DNA of 64,000 nt from Thalassotalea nanhaiensis (GTDB lineage: Bacteria > Pseudomonadota > Gammaproteobacteria > Enterobacterales > Alteromonadaceae): NCBI RefSeq assembly GCF_031583575.1, contig NZ_CP134146.1, positions 3,410,001 to 3,474,000 on the forward strand, read 5' to 3'. The notes below the pieces were generated by a model. It ran no database searches. It was not told the DNA's origin and saw only the letters and a program-made list of their open reading frames with translations. Numbering within the stretch: the first letter of the stretch is position 1; each line of letters starts with the position of its first letter. Of the stretch, positions 37,375-44,276 are shown one piece after another. A program made the position numbers and the translations under genes.

Positions 37375-38456
37375 CGATTGCCCTGAATATTCGCTTAGAT
37401 TACGATAATTTCAACTTGGTTAGTCAGGAGCAAATTCCACTCAAAGGCATAACCGGAATTTTAGGTCACTCAGGCTCAGGAAAAACCAGCTTATTACGCA
37501 TTATTGCAGGTTTAAATGCCAATGCCTCTGGCACGGTAAAATTTGCTGACACCACGTTACAAAACACCGATAAAAACATATTCATTAAAAGTGAACGCCG
37601 AAATATTGGCTTTGTTTTTCAGGATGCCAGGCTTTTTCCTCATTTAGATGTTTGGGGTAATTTACAATTCGCCGCAAAACGCTGCCAATCTAGCCGTATA
37701 ACTATTGATGAAGTTATAAGTTTAACTCAAATAGAACATTTGCAAAGCCGGCATATCGGGCGGCTTTCTGCAGGTGAAAAACAACGGGTTGCTCTTGCTC
37801 GGGCAATTTTAGCAGAGCCAAAACTATTATTATTAGATGAACCGTTAAGCGCCCTAGATAACAAAGCTAGGAGCAAGATGGTCGAACTGCTCCGTAATAT
37901 TAATCTTCGTTTAGATTTACCAATGCTTTATGTAAGTCACTCGGTGGTTGAGATCCAGCAGTTAGCAGATAATGTACTGGTTATGGAAAATGGCAAAGTG
38001 ATCCAACGCGGCCATGTACATCAGGTCATTAACCAATTGCATGAAAGCGTAACCAGCAGTCAAACAATTCAAACGTCTCTGAGTTTAAAAATACAACAGC
38101 ACTTGCCTAATTTTGGCTTAACTCAGCTAGGCTTTATCAACGCCCAGCCAGGCAACCCTCGCCTCTATGCCAATGTGGTTAATAAAGATATTAACAGTCA
38201 CTTGCGTTGTTATATTTTGGCTACTGATATCAGTATTGTCCTACAAAAACCTGAAGAAACGTCGGTGATAAATAATTTGCACGGTGTGATCAACAACATT
38301 CAGCGCCTAAGTCGCAATTCGGCTCAAATAACAGTTAATGCCTGTGAGCAAGACTTTTTGGTTAAGTTAACTCGCTACTCTGTAGAAAAGTTAAAGCTAG
38401 ATATTGGCAAATCAGTTTTTATCCAATTTAAAGCCAATGCAATTCGTAGCTACTAA
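37371..38456 (+). CDS. modC: Molybdate ABC transporter ATPase ModC
   Basis: A 361-residue ATPase. Walker A GHSGSGKTS (about residue 32), signature LSAGEKQRVALARAI (about 133) and Walker B LLLDEPLSALD (about 154) are present. Residues ~290-355 form a molybdate-binding (TOBE/Mop) domain, seen as VNNIQRLSRNSAQITVNA, which lets ModC sense molybdate. It completes a full ModABC importer inside the cofactor operon. Confidence 0.94.
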   Translation: MTIALNIRLDYDNFNLVSQEQIPLKGITGILGHSGSGKTSLLRIIAGLNANASGTVKFADTTLQNTDKNIFIKSERRNIGFVFQDARLFPHLDVWGNLQFAAKRCQSSRITIDEVISLTQIEHLQSRHIGRLSAGEKQRVALARAILAEPKLLLLDEPLSALDNKARSKMVELLRNINLRLDLPMLYVSHSVVEIQQLADNVLVMENGKVIQRGHVHQVINQLHESVTSSQTIQTSLSLKIQQHLPNFGLTQLGFINAQPGNPRLYANVVNKDINSHLRCYILATDISIVLQKPEETSVINNLHGVINNIQRLSRNSAQITVNACEQDFLVKLTRYSVEKLKLDIGKSVFIQFKANAIRSY

Positions 38457-38473
38457 TCAATCGGACATCAGTT

Positions 38474-39217
38474 ATGTTATCTAATCAAGAACAACTAAGA
38501 TATTCACGTCAACTGCTACTAAATGGGTTTGACGAACAGCAGCAGTTAGCTTTAAAAAACTCTAGTGTTTTAATCATTGGAGCAGGTGGTTTAGGTAACC
38601 CTGCTGCACTATATCTGGCAGGGGCGGGAGTTGGTAAAATAATTATTGCTGATGGAGATTGCATAGACGTAAGTAATCTACAACGGCAAGTAATTTACCA
38701 GCACACTAATGTTGGTGATAATAAAGCAGAAATAACTTGCGAGCATTTGCGCGGATTGAACCAAGAAATTGATATTGAAGCTATTGATGAAATGATTGAT
38801 AGTGAAAGCCTCGATTATTATTTACCTGAAATCGATTTAGTTCTCGACTGTAGTGATAACCTTAGTACCCGTTATTTAATTAATGAAAAGTGTATTGAAT
38901 ATAAAACCCCGTTATTAAGCGCCGCGGCAATTCGCTTTGAAGGCCAATTGATGTTTATTAACCCCTTAGCCAGCGACTATTGTTGTTATGAGTGTTTTTA
39001 CCCTAAAAATAAAGGCGAGCCTAGCTTAAATTGTTCAACCGCAGGGGTGCTAGGACCTATTCTTGGCATTATTGGCAGCATGCAAGCATTGCAAGCGGTT
39101 AAATATTTGATTGGGAAAAGCGTTAACAGTAATCAAGTAATGCTTTTTGATGGGCTAGCTATGCAGTGGCAAACGTTTAATATTACAAAAAACACAAATT
39201 GTAGCTGCTCTCATTAG
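38474..39217 (+). CDS. moeB: Molybdopterin-synthase adenylyltransferase MoeB
   Basis: A 247-residue E1-like enzyme that adenylylates the C-terminus of MoaD. The nucleotide-binding IIGAGGLGNPAALYLAGAG (about residues 33-51) and the zinc cysteines CCYECF (about 170) and CSCSH at the end are present. The family cysteine in LNCSTAGVLGP is also there. It is the last gene of the riboswitch-controlled operon. ThiF, a relative, is possible in principle but context and sequence favour MoeB. Confidence 0.92.
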   Translation: MLSNQEQLRYSRQLLLNGFDEQQQLALKNSSVLIIGAGGLGNPAALYLAGAGVGKIIIADGDCIDVSNLQRQVIYQHTNVGDNKAEITCEHLRGLNQEIDIEAIDEMIDSESLDYYLPEIDLVLDCSDNLSTRYLINEKCIEYKTPLLSAAAIRFEGQLMFINPLASDYCCYECFYPKNKGEPSLNCSTAGVLGPILGIIGSMQALQAVKYLIGKSVNSNQVMLFDGLAMQWQTFNITKNTNCSCSH

Positions 39218-39256
39218 TATTAACGTTCAGGTTGAATAAATATTCACTTAAAACGG

Positions 39257-39294
39257 TAAACGCCCGTTATTTATAAATAAATAACGGGCGTTTA
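39257..39294. terminator. Long hairpin terminator after moeB
   Basis: A perfect 17-bp stem with GC core CGCCCG/CGGGCG and a TAAA loop ends in a short T/A tail. It lies between moeB and the convergent rmf gene and can serve both. Confidence 0.85.
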
Positions 39295-39331
39295 TCTCTT
39301 TGATATTTTTGAATGGATTAAATTAAAATTA

Positions 39332-39505
39332 TTACTTAAATAGTCCGGTGTTTCTGTCGGTCATTGCCTCTCGCCAACCGCCAAGCCATTCAGACTTTGC
39401 GTCAAGATTTTGATATGGACAATTTTCTTTATTTTTACCGCTTAAACCGGCCTGATACCCATTATTATGCGCTCTTCCTAAACGATCGCGTTTTTGTCTT
39501 TTCAT
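39332..39505 (-). CDS. rmf: Ribosome modulation factor
   Basis: A 57-residue protein starting MKRQKRDRLGRAHNNGYQAG. It is near-identical in pattern to E. coli RMF, with CPYQNLDAKSEWLGGWREAM in the second half. RMF pairs 70S ribosomes into inactive 100S dimers in stationary phase. The ATG at 39505 has a GAGGAG ribosome site on the minus strand; the longer frame from 39553 adds 16 residues that no RMF has. It is a monocistronic gene. Confidence 0.95.
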   Translation of the reverse strand: MKRQKRDRLGRAHNNGYQAGLSGKNKENCPYQNLDAKSEWLGGWREAMTDRNTGLFK

Positions 39506-39901
39506 AGATAGTGACTCCTCTTGATTATTATAAATGATAAGCGTAGAGCTCATCAGTGAGGTGGTCGAGAAACTTCATGTCGACAATTAATTTAAGATCA
39601 ATTTAGGCTTGCTTGCAACTGCTTTTTTGTAACTTAAGCAAGCAACCCTTCGAATAAAACTAAAATAACTAGTTATGCAAATCGCTAAATAAAACAACAT
39701 TTATTCTGTTCGTTTTTTACACTAACGTTCGATTTAAATAAATTATAATAAAAACATAACGTTAATTTTCAGCAAGAACACATTCCTTTTTTGTAGGTGA
39801 AAATAGCGATTATTTTTTAATCAAAAAATAAAATTAAGAATATATAAATTAATCGAAAAAAAGATTATTAAACCATCTTAAACGAAAATGAGAATAATTT
39901 A
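39506..39901. other. AT-rich non-coding stretch
   Basis: This is the upstream region of rmf and the downstream region of the DUF3820 gene. It is very AT-rich, with no reading frame, hairpin or repeat that stands out. The rmf promoter must lie within its first part. Confidence 0.5.
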
Positions 39902-40114
39902 TCAATCTCTTATCAGTGGCATAAGCATCGATTCTAATCCGTTAAGCTTAACCTCATAAATCAATGCCAACTGTTCCCCTAATTTTCCTTGCGGAAATCC
40001 CTTAGAGTGAAACCAGACTAGATAAGGCTCGGGTAGCAGCAGTAATTTTCTACCGGCATATTTACCAAAAGGCATGATTTGATTGATGGCATCGAGTAAG
40101 GCTTTTTGATCCAT
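39902..40114 (-). CDS. DUF3820-family protein
   Basis: A 70-residue protein with the DUF3820 signature: MPFGKYAGRKL (about residues 14-24), LPEPYLVWFHSKGFPQGKLG (about 27-46) and VKLNGLE (about 54). Members are common small cytoplasmic proteins in gammaproteobacteria, sometimes labelled quorum-sensing-regulated virulence factor. The function is not settled. It is a single leftward gene, diverging from msrA. Confidence 0.85.
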   Translation of the reverse strand: MDQKALLDAINQIMPFGKYAGRKLLLLPEPYLVWFHSKGFPQGKLGEQLALIYEVKLNGLESMLMPLIRD

Positions 40115-40226
40115 AAGTTAACTAGGCTAAGGTCTTTATTATATTTGTAAGTCGTAAATCTTAGCTTGTATGGTTGACGAAATAAACCTAATCTTAAAAT
40201 AGATTTAAACTAAGATTTAGCTTTCT

Positions 40227-40772
40227 ATGAACGATAAAAAAAGCTTACAGCAAGCAATTGTTGCTGGTGGTTGTTTTTGGTGTATTGAGGCACCAATGCA
40301 GAGGTTAAAAGGTGTTACGTCAGCCGTATCAGGGTATATGGGTGGAAAAGTAAAGAACCCGAGTTACCAGCAAATATGCAGTGGAACCAGCGGTCACGCT
40401 GAGGTAGTTGTTATAACATTTGATCAAAATACAATTAGTTATACACAGATTTTACAGGTATTTTTTGCCTTGCATGATCCAACCATGTTGAATCAGCAAG
40501 GTAATGATAGAGGTACTCAGTATCGTTCTGCTATTTTTTATCAAAACGAGCAACAGCTAAAAGACGCTAAACAAGAAATACAATCATTAACCGACAGCGG
40601 CGAGTATAATTCGGCTATTGTGACTACGTTAGAGCCAGAACAAAAATTTTATATTGCTGATGAAGGCCACCAGCAATACTACGATAAAAACCCTTACCAA
40701 CCCTATTGTCAAATAATGATCGCACCTAAGTTGGCTAAACTGGAGTACTTATTTGCTGATAAGCTCAGGTAG
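40227..40772 (+). CDS. msrA: Peptide-methionine (S)-S-oxide reductase MsrA
   Basis: A 181-residue MsrA that repairs oxidised methionine. The catalytic motif GGCFWCIEAP lies at residues 14-23, with the catalytic Cys first. The family stretch GTSGHAEVVVITFD (about 53) and YHDPTMLNQQGND-like segment HDPTMLNQQGNDRGTQYRS (about 82-100) are present. No signal peptide was seen, so it is cytoplasmic. It is a single gene, facing the co-chaperone gene. Confidence 0.95.
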   Translation: MNDKKSLQQAIVAGGCFWCIEAPMQRLKGVTSAVSGYMGGKVKNPSYQQICSGTSGHAEVVVITFDQNTISYTQILQVFFALHDPTMLNQQGNDRGTQYRSAIFYQNEQQLKDAKQEIQSLTDSGEYNSAIVTTLEPEQKFYIADEGHQQYYDKNPYQPYCQIMIAPKLAKLEYLFADKLR

Positions 40773-40799
40773 TTAGCCAAACCTCAAGCTTGCTAGTTT

Positions 40800-41648
40800 C
40801 TAATACATCATTGCAAAAAGTTTACGACGATATTGCGCGGCGAGTTTATCGCCATCAGGTAAGGCTGAAAGTATATCGAGAAGCAATTTTTTGCTTTCAC
40901 TATCGCCAGCATCTTTGACTAACAGCTTATAAAGTAAATTTAATGCTTCTTCATGACGGTTAACTTGACTGTATTGCACTGCTAGCTGGCGACTTAACTC
41001 GATATCATCGGGATTGGCTGCTAACTGCTGCTCTAATGCTTGTATTTCAGGTGAGTTACTCGCTTCCTGAGCCAACTCTAATTTGGCGATTAACGATTGG
41101 TAATAAGAGTCTTGCTCAACCATTAAAATTGTTGATAGCAATTCTTCGGCTTCTGCTATTTTACCAAGGTGTAAGTAAACATCAGCAAGCGCTTTTTTAA
41201 TATCCGCACGTTCACTGTCAATTGCAAAAGCTTGCTGTAGTGGTGACAAGGCGTCATTCACTTGCTGTTGCTGTAATAAATCTAATCCTTGTGCCAACAG
41301 TGAATCTTCAGGTTTAGGTAAATATTTACCTAAAAATTCATCAATAGCTTGATCTGGTTGAGGTCCAGAAATTCCGTCAATTGGTTGACCATCTTTAACA
41401 ATGACTGACGTAGGCAATGCTTGGATACCGAATTGTTGTGCGATAGCTTGTTGTGCAGCACAATCTACCGTAGCTAAGGTCATGAACTTTTCTGCACCAA
41501 CCACCCGGCCAGCCAGCTTGTCTCTTAATTCGACACTTTCAGGAATTTGGTCGGCCCAAAAGTGCACTAAAATAAGCTTAGTTTTTGACTCTTCTAAAAT
41601 AACTTGTTGGAAGTTTTCAGGGCTAATAGCAATGGTATTGTCTGACAT
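40800..41648 (-). CDS. cnoX: CnoX/YbbN-like co-chaperone (thioredoxin fold + TPR)
   Basis: A 282-residue protein with an N-terminal thioredoxin-like domain (residues 1-110) and C-terminal TPR repeats (about 115-280). This is the CnoX (YbbN) layout; CnoX protects proteins under hypochlorite stress and passes them to DnaK and GroEL. The active-site position reads HFWADQIPESVEL, with no cysteine at all, whereas E. coli has SXXC. It is thus a holdase without redox chemistry. The neighbour msrA also deals with oxidation damage. Confidence 0.85.
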   Translation of the reverse strand: MSDNTIAISPENFQQVILEESKTKLILVHFWADQIPESVELRDKLAGRVVGAEKFMTLATVDCAAQQAIAQQFGIQALPTSVIVKDGQPIDGISGPQPDQAIDEFLGKYLPKPEDSLLAQGLDLLQQQQVNDALSPLQQAFAIDSERADIKKALADVYLHLGKIAEAEELLSTILMVEQDSYYQSLIAKLELAQEASNSPEIQALEQQLAANPDDIELSRQLAVQYSQVNRHEEALNLLYKLLVKDAGDSESKKLLLDILSALPDGDKLAAQYRRKLFAMMY

Positions 41649-41757
41649 CGGAACACTGTCCTAAATAAAATATTTTGTTATGACTAGGTTATATGGGTAA
41701 TAGGCCAGAATTCAAGGCATACCAAACTAAATACTATCTTTCATTAGCTAGAATTTT

Positions 41758-42252
41758 TTATGACGAGTTATTATCGCTACCATGATGTACGGCATCAATA
41801 ACAATCAATATACACAGAGCCAGCTCATTTAACTCATCCGCGTCAACATTAAGCCCGTATGTATCGCTGAATGAAAACCATTTTTTGCTTACTTCAGCCA
41901 CTTGAACTTCAGCTTCAGTAAATTGATATTCATGAGATAAAAAATTCCCGGTTGCAATAATTTCACGTTGCCCAAAAGTGATCACAAAGCGGCTTTTAAA
42001 GAGTGGTAAAAATGTTTTAACCACTTTTGCTTTTTGGCCGTTTTTAAAATTAATATAAAATGTCGGCCGAAGACTAAGCACTTTCTGTTTTATTTCAGCA
42101 AGCTCTGTTGCATTTGAATCTTTTAAATGAAAGGTTTTACCAATACTAAAAAACTTACCATCAACAAAATAAACGATTTCTTCTTGTTCATTTTTTATTT
42201 CAAACTTTTCAGACAACGATAAAAACCGTTGTTTTAATTGAAATTTTGCCAT
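41758..42252 (-). CDS. LURP-one-related (YxjI-like) family protein
   Basis: A 164-residue protein of the LURP-one/scramblase-like fold family. The repeat of short strands MAKFQLKQRFLSLSEKFEIKNEQ and VYFVDGKFFSIGKTFHLKD is typical. The end carries a hydrophobic stretch (ALCILIVIDAVHHG) that corresponds to the buried C-terminal helix of this fold. No enzyme motif is visible and the role is unknown. It starts 7 bases after the lipoprotein gene on the same strand, so the two form an operon. Confidence 0.75.
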   Translation of the reverse strand: MAKFQLKQRFLSLSEKFEIKNEQEEIVYFVDGKFFSIGKTFHLKDSNATELAEIKQKVLSLRPTFYINFKNGQKAKVVKTFLPLFKSRFVITFGQREIIATGNFLSHEYQFTEAEVQVAEVSKKWFSFSDTYGLNVDADELNELALCILIVIDAVHHGSDNNSS

Positions 42253-42259
42253 TTAAAGC

Positions 42260-42586
42260 CTAACCCTGTCCTGTTGTTTTTATTTTTTCATCGACATAGT
42301 CACACCAAGCTGCACTATTTCGATCAGGAACTTCAGCGTTCCCTCTTACATTTAATTTAAATTCTATAACTGACTTCCACTCATCTGAGCCGATGTCAGG
42401 ACCGTGCCCTTGCCCATCAGAGGAAACTAATCGGTCTTCAACAAAAACCATCCAAGCCTTCGAGCATGGTTTTAACTCGTTAGTTGCTTTTAATTCTGCC
42501 ATTTCTATATCGGGATCAGAGGCAGACGTGTCCATACAGCCAGGGATTAAAATAACAGAAAATAAAATAGCTATAGTCTTATTCAT
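42260..42586 (-). CDS. Small putative lipoprotein
   Basis: A 108-residue protein with a lipobox LIPGC (Cys at about residue 17), so it should be a lipid-anchored envelope protein. The mature part has two further Cys (KPCSKAW, AAWCDYV) that could form a disulfide, and short conserved-looking motifs WMVFVEDRLVSSDGQGHGPD. No family was recognised. It precedes the LURP-one-like gene in a two-gene operon. Confidence 0.65.
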   Translation of the reverse strand: MNKTIAILFSVILIPGCMDTSASDPDIEMAELKATNELKPCSKAWMVFVEDRLVSSDGQGHGPDIGSDEWKSVIEFKLNVRGNAEVPDRNSAAWCDYVDEKIKTTGQG

Positions 42587-42741
42587 TTTAGTACTTAATG
42601 TTTAACGTCATGATTTAACTGTAGCAACTCACTCGAGCTAGTAAAGGAAAACCGCTAAATATTCCTTATCCTAATTTAAAAACAAATCTTTAGCATTTTA
42701 AGGTAAAATAATACCATTGCAGTGTTCAACTAGGATTTAAG

Positions 42742-43092
42742 ATGACTAACAACTCACAAAACTTTTCAACATTTGTTGATACCGTTAATGAAGAAGAGCA
42801 ATTATTTGCCTTACAAAACGAAGCTGGTGATTGGGTCGTTTGCGACTCAAGCGACTTTGAAAATAGCGATGTTATGCCGGTTTGGGCAAATAGTGAAACT
42901 GCTCAGCAATTTTGTTGTGACGAATGGAAAGATTATAAAGTAGCAAGCATTCATTTAGAGCAATTTTTAGAAGAATGGGTAAGCGACCTTAATGAAGATG
43001 GTGTTTTAGTAGGTGTTGATTGGCAAATAGATGCGGAAGGTGCAGAACTTGATGCGATAGAATTTGCCAAGTTATTAGTCAAGGCCCTTTAA
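42742..43092 (+). CDS. DUF2750-family protein
   Basis: A 116-residue acidic cytoplasmic protein with the DUF2750 pattern: FVDTVNEEEQLFALQNEAGDW, then VMPVWANSETAQQFC and the C-terminal EEWVSDLNEDGVLVGVDW. DUF2750 proteins are of unknown function and are common in marine gammaproteobacteria. A second, distant copy occurs in the cassette array at 61632. It stands alone, with a hairpin after its stop. Confidence 0.85.
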   Translation: MTNNSQNFSTFVDTVNEEEQLFALQNEAGDWVVCDSSDFENSDVMPVWANSETAQQFCCDEWKDYKVASIHLEQFLEEWVSDLNEDGVLVGVDWQIDAEGAELDAIEFAKLLVKAL

Positions 43093-43103
43093 ACTAAAAC
43101 CAA

Positions 43104-43142
43104 AAGATGGTGGTTGGTGTTCATACTGCACCACCCCATCTT
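43104..43142 (+). terminator. Hairpin after DUF2750 gene
   Basis: Imperfect arms around AAGATGGTGGTTGGTG and CACCACCCCATCTT lie 12 bases after the stop. The T run is short, so it is a weak terminator candidate. Confidence 0.4.
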
Positions 43143-43270
43143 CTAATAACGTTAATCTAAATCAAATATTAGTTCATTTTATTTGTTTGGTTACAGATGA
43201 TCACAATTACTCCCCCCGAGCGGCGTTAAAATAAATCAATTTACTTTTCTGATTTATAAACGGGCCAGCG

Positions 43271-44221
43271 ATGACAAAACTACCACTTAATAAACCCAAT
43301 TTATCAACTAAAATTGCTGATGTTAACTTCGATAGTTATATCCTTAACGCCTCTGGCCCACGTTGTACAACAGAAACAGAGTTACACAACTTAGGGCAAT
43401 CTGATTCAGCGGCAATTATGACAAAGTCTTGCACATTAGTCGCTCGTGAAGGGAATCCTGAGCCTCGTTATAAAGCTTTACCGCAAGGCTCAATTCAGTC
43501 TATGGGTTTACCAAATTTAGGTTATAAAGCTTATCTTGAAATATTGCCCCGACTCACTCAATACAACAAACCTATAATTGCCAGCATTTCAGGCTTATCA
43601 ATAAATGATAATGTAGAAATGGTTCGTGCATTTCAACAGTCTGCTGCGGACTTATTAGAAGTAAACTTTTCCTGCCCTAATGTTCCAGGCAAGCCTCAGT
43701 TGGGTTATGACTTTGAGCAAACAGACAAGGCACTGGCGGCAATTACTAAACTCGGCGATAAACCGCTTGGCATAAAACTTCCGGCTTATTTTGACTTTAA
43801 CCATTTTGAAACAGTCGCCAATATATTAAAAAAATACCCGGTTAAATTTATCAGTTCGATTAATTCAATAGGCAATACCTTAGTGATTGACCCTGAAACA
43901 CAGAGCCCGGTGATCAAGCCTAAAGCTGGATTTGGCGGTTTATGCGGTAGCTATATAAAACCAATAGGATTAGCCAACGTAAATGCATTTAGAGAACTAC
44001 TACCCAAAGAGATAAGCATTTTTGGTGTAGGTGGCGTTTACACTGGCACTGATGCATTTGAGTATTTATTAGCAGGAGCTGACGCAGTACAAGTGGCAAC
44101 GTGTTATCAAGAACAGGATGTTAATTGCTTTACCCGAATTAAAAATGAATTAGCACAACTACTCGCCAGCAAAAATTACCAGAATATTGATGCCGCTAAA
44201 GGTCAATTGCAACTGCTCTAG
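43271..44221 (+). CDS. pyrD: Dihydroorotate dehydrogenase, class 1A type
   Basis: A 316-residue TIM-barrel flavoprotein. It resembles the soluble class 1A enzyme, which uses fumarate as acceptor, rather than the membrane class 2 enzyme of E. coli. The catalytic base Cys lies in VNFSCPNVPGKPQ (about residue 134), and the N-terminal ILNASGPRCTTETEL and FMN-site FGVGGVYTGTDAFEYLLAGADAVQVAT (about 256-280) fit. Length (class 1A about 311) agrees. It stands alone, so the other pyrimidine genes are elsewhere. Confidence 0.85.
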   Translation: MTKLPLNKPNLSTKIADVNFDSYILNASGPRCTTETELHNLGQSDSAAIMTKSCTLVAREGNPEPRYKALPQGSIQSMGLPNLGYKAYLEILPRLTQYNKPIIASISGLSINDNVEMVRAFQQSAADLLEVNFSCPNVPGKPQLGYDFEQTDKALAAITKLGDKPLGIKLPAYFDFNHFETVANILKKYPVKFISSINSIGNTLVIDPETQSPVIKPKAGFGGLCGSYIKPIGLANVNAFRELLPKEISIFGVGGVYTGTDAFEYLLAGADAVQVATCYQEQDVNCFTRIKNELAQLLASKNYQNIDAAKGQLQLL

Positions 44222-44236
44222 TAGCACTCTTAAATA

Positions 44237-44267
44237 ATGCATGGTCGATTACTTATCAACCATGCAT
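44237..44267. other. Palindromic hairpin between convergent pyrD and GH3 gene
   Basis: Perfect 9-bp arms ATGCATGGT / ACCATGCAT with a 13-base loop lie between convergent genes. There is no T run on either strand, so it is only a possible factor-dependent end. Confidence 0.55.
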
Positions 44268-44276
44268 ACGTTCGAG

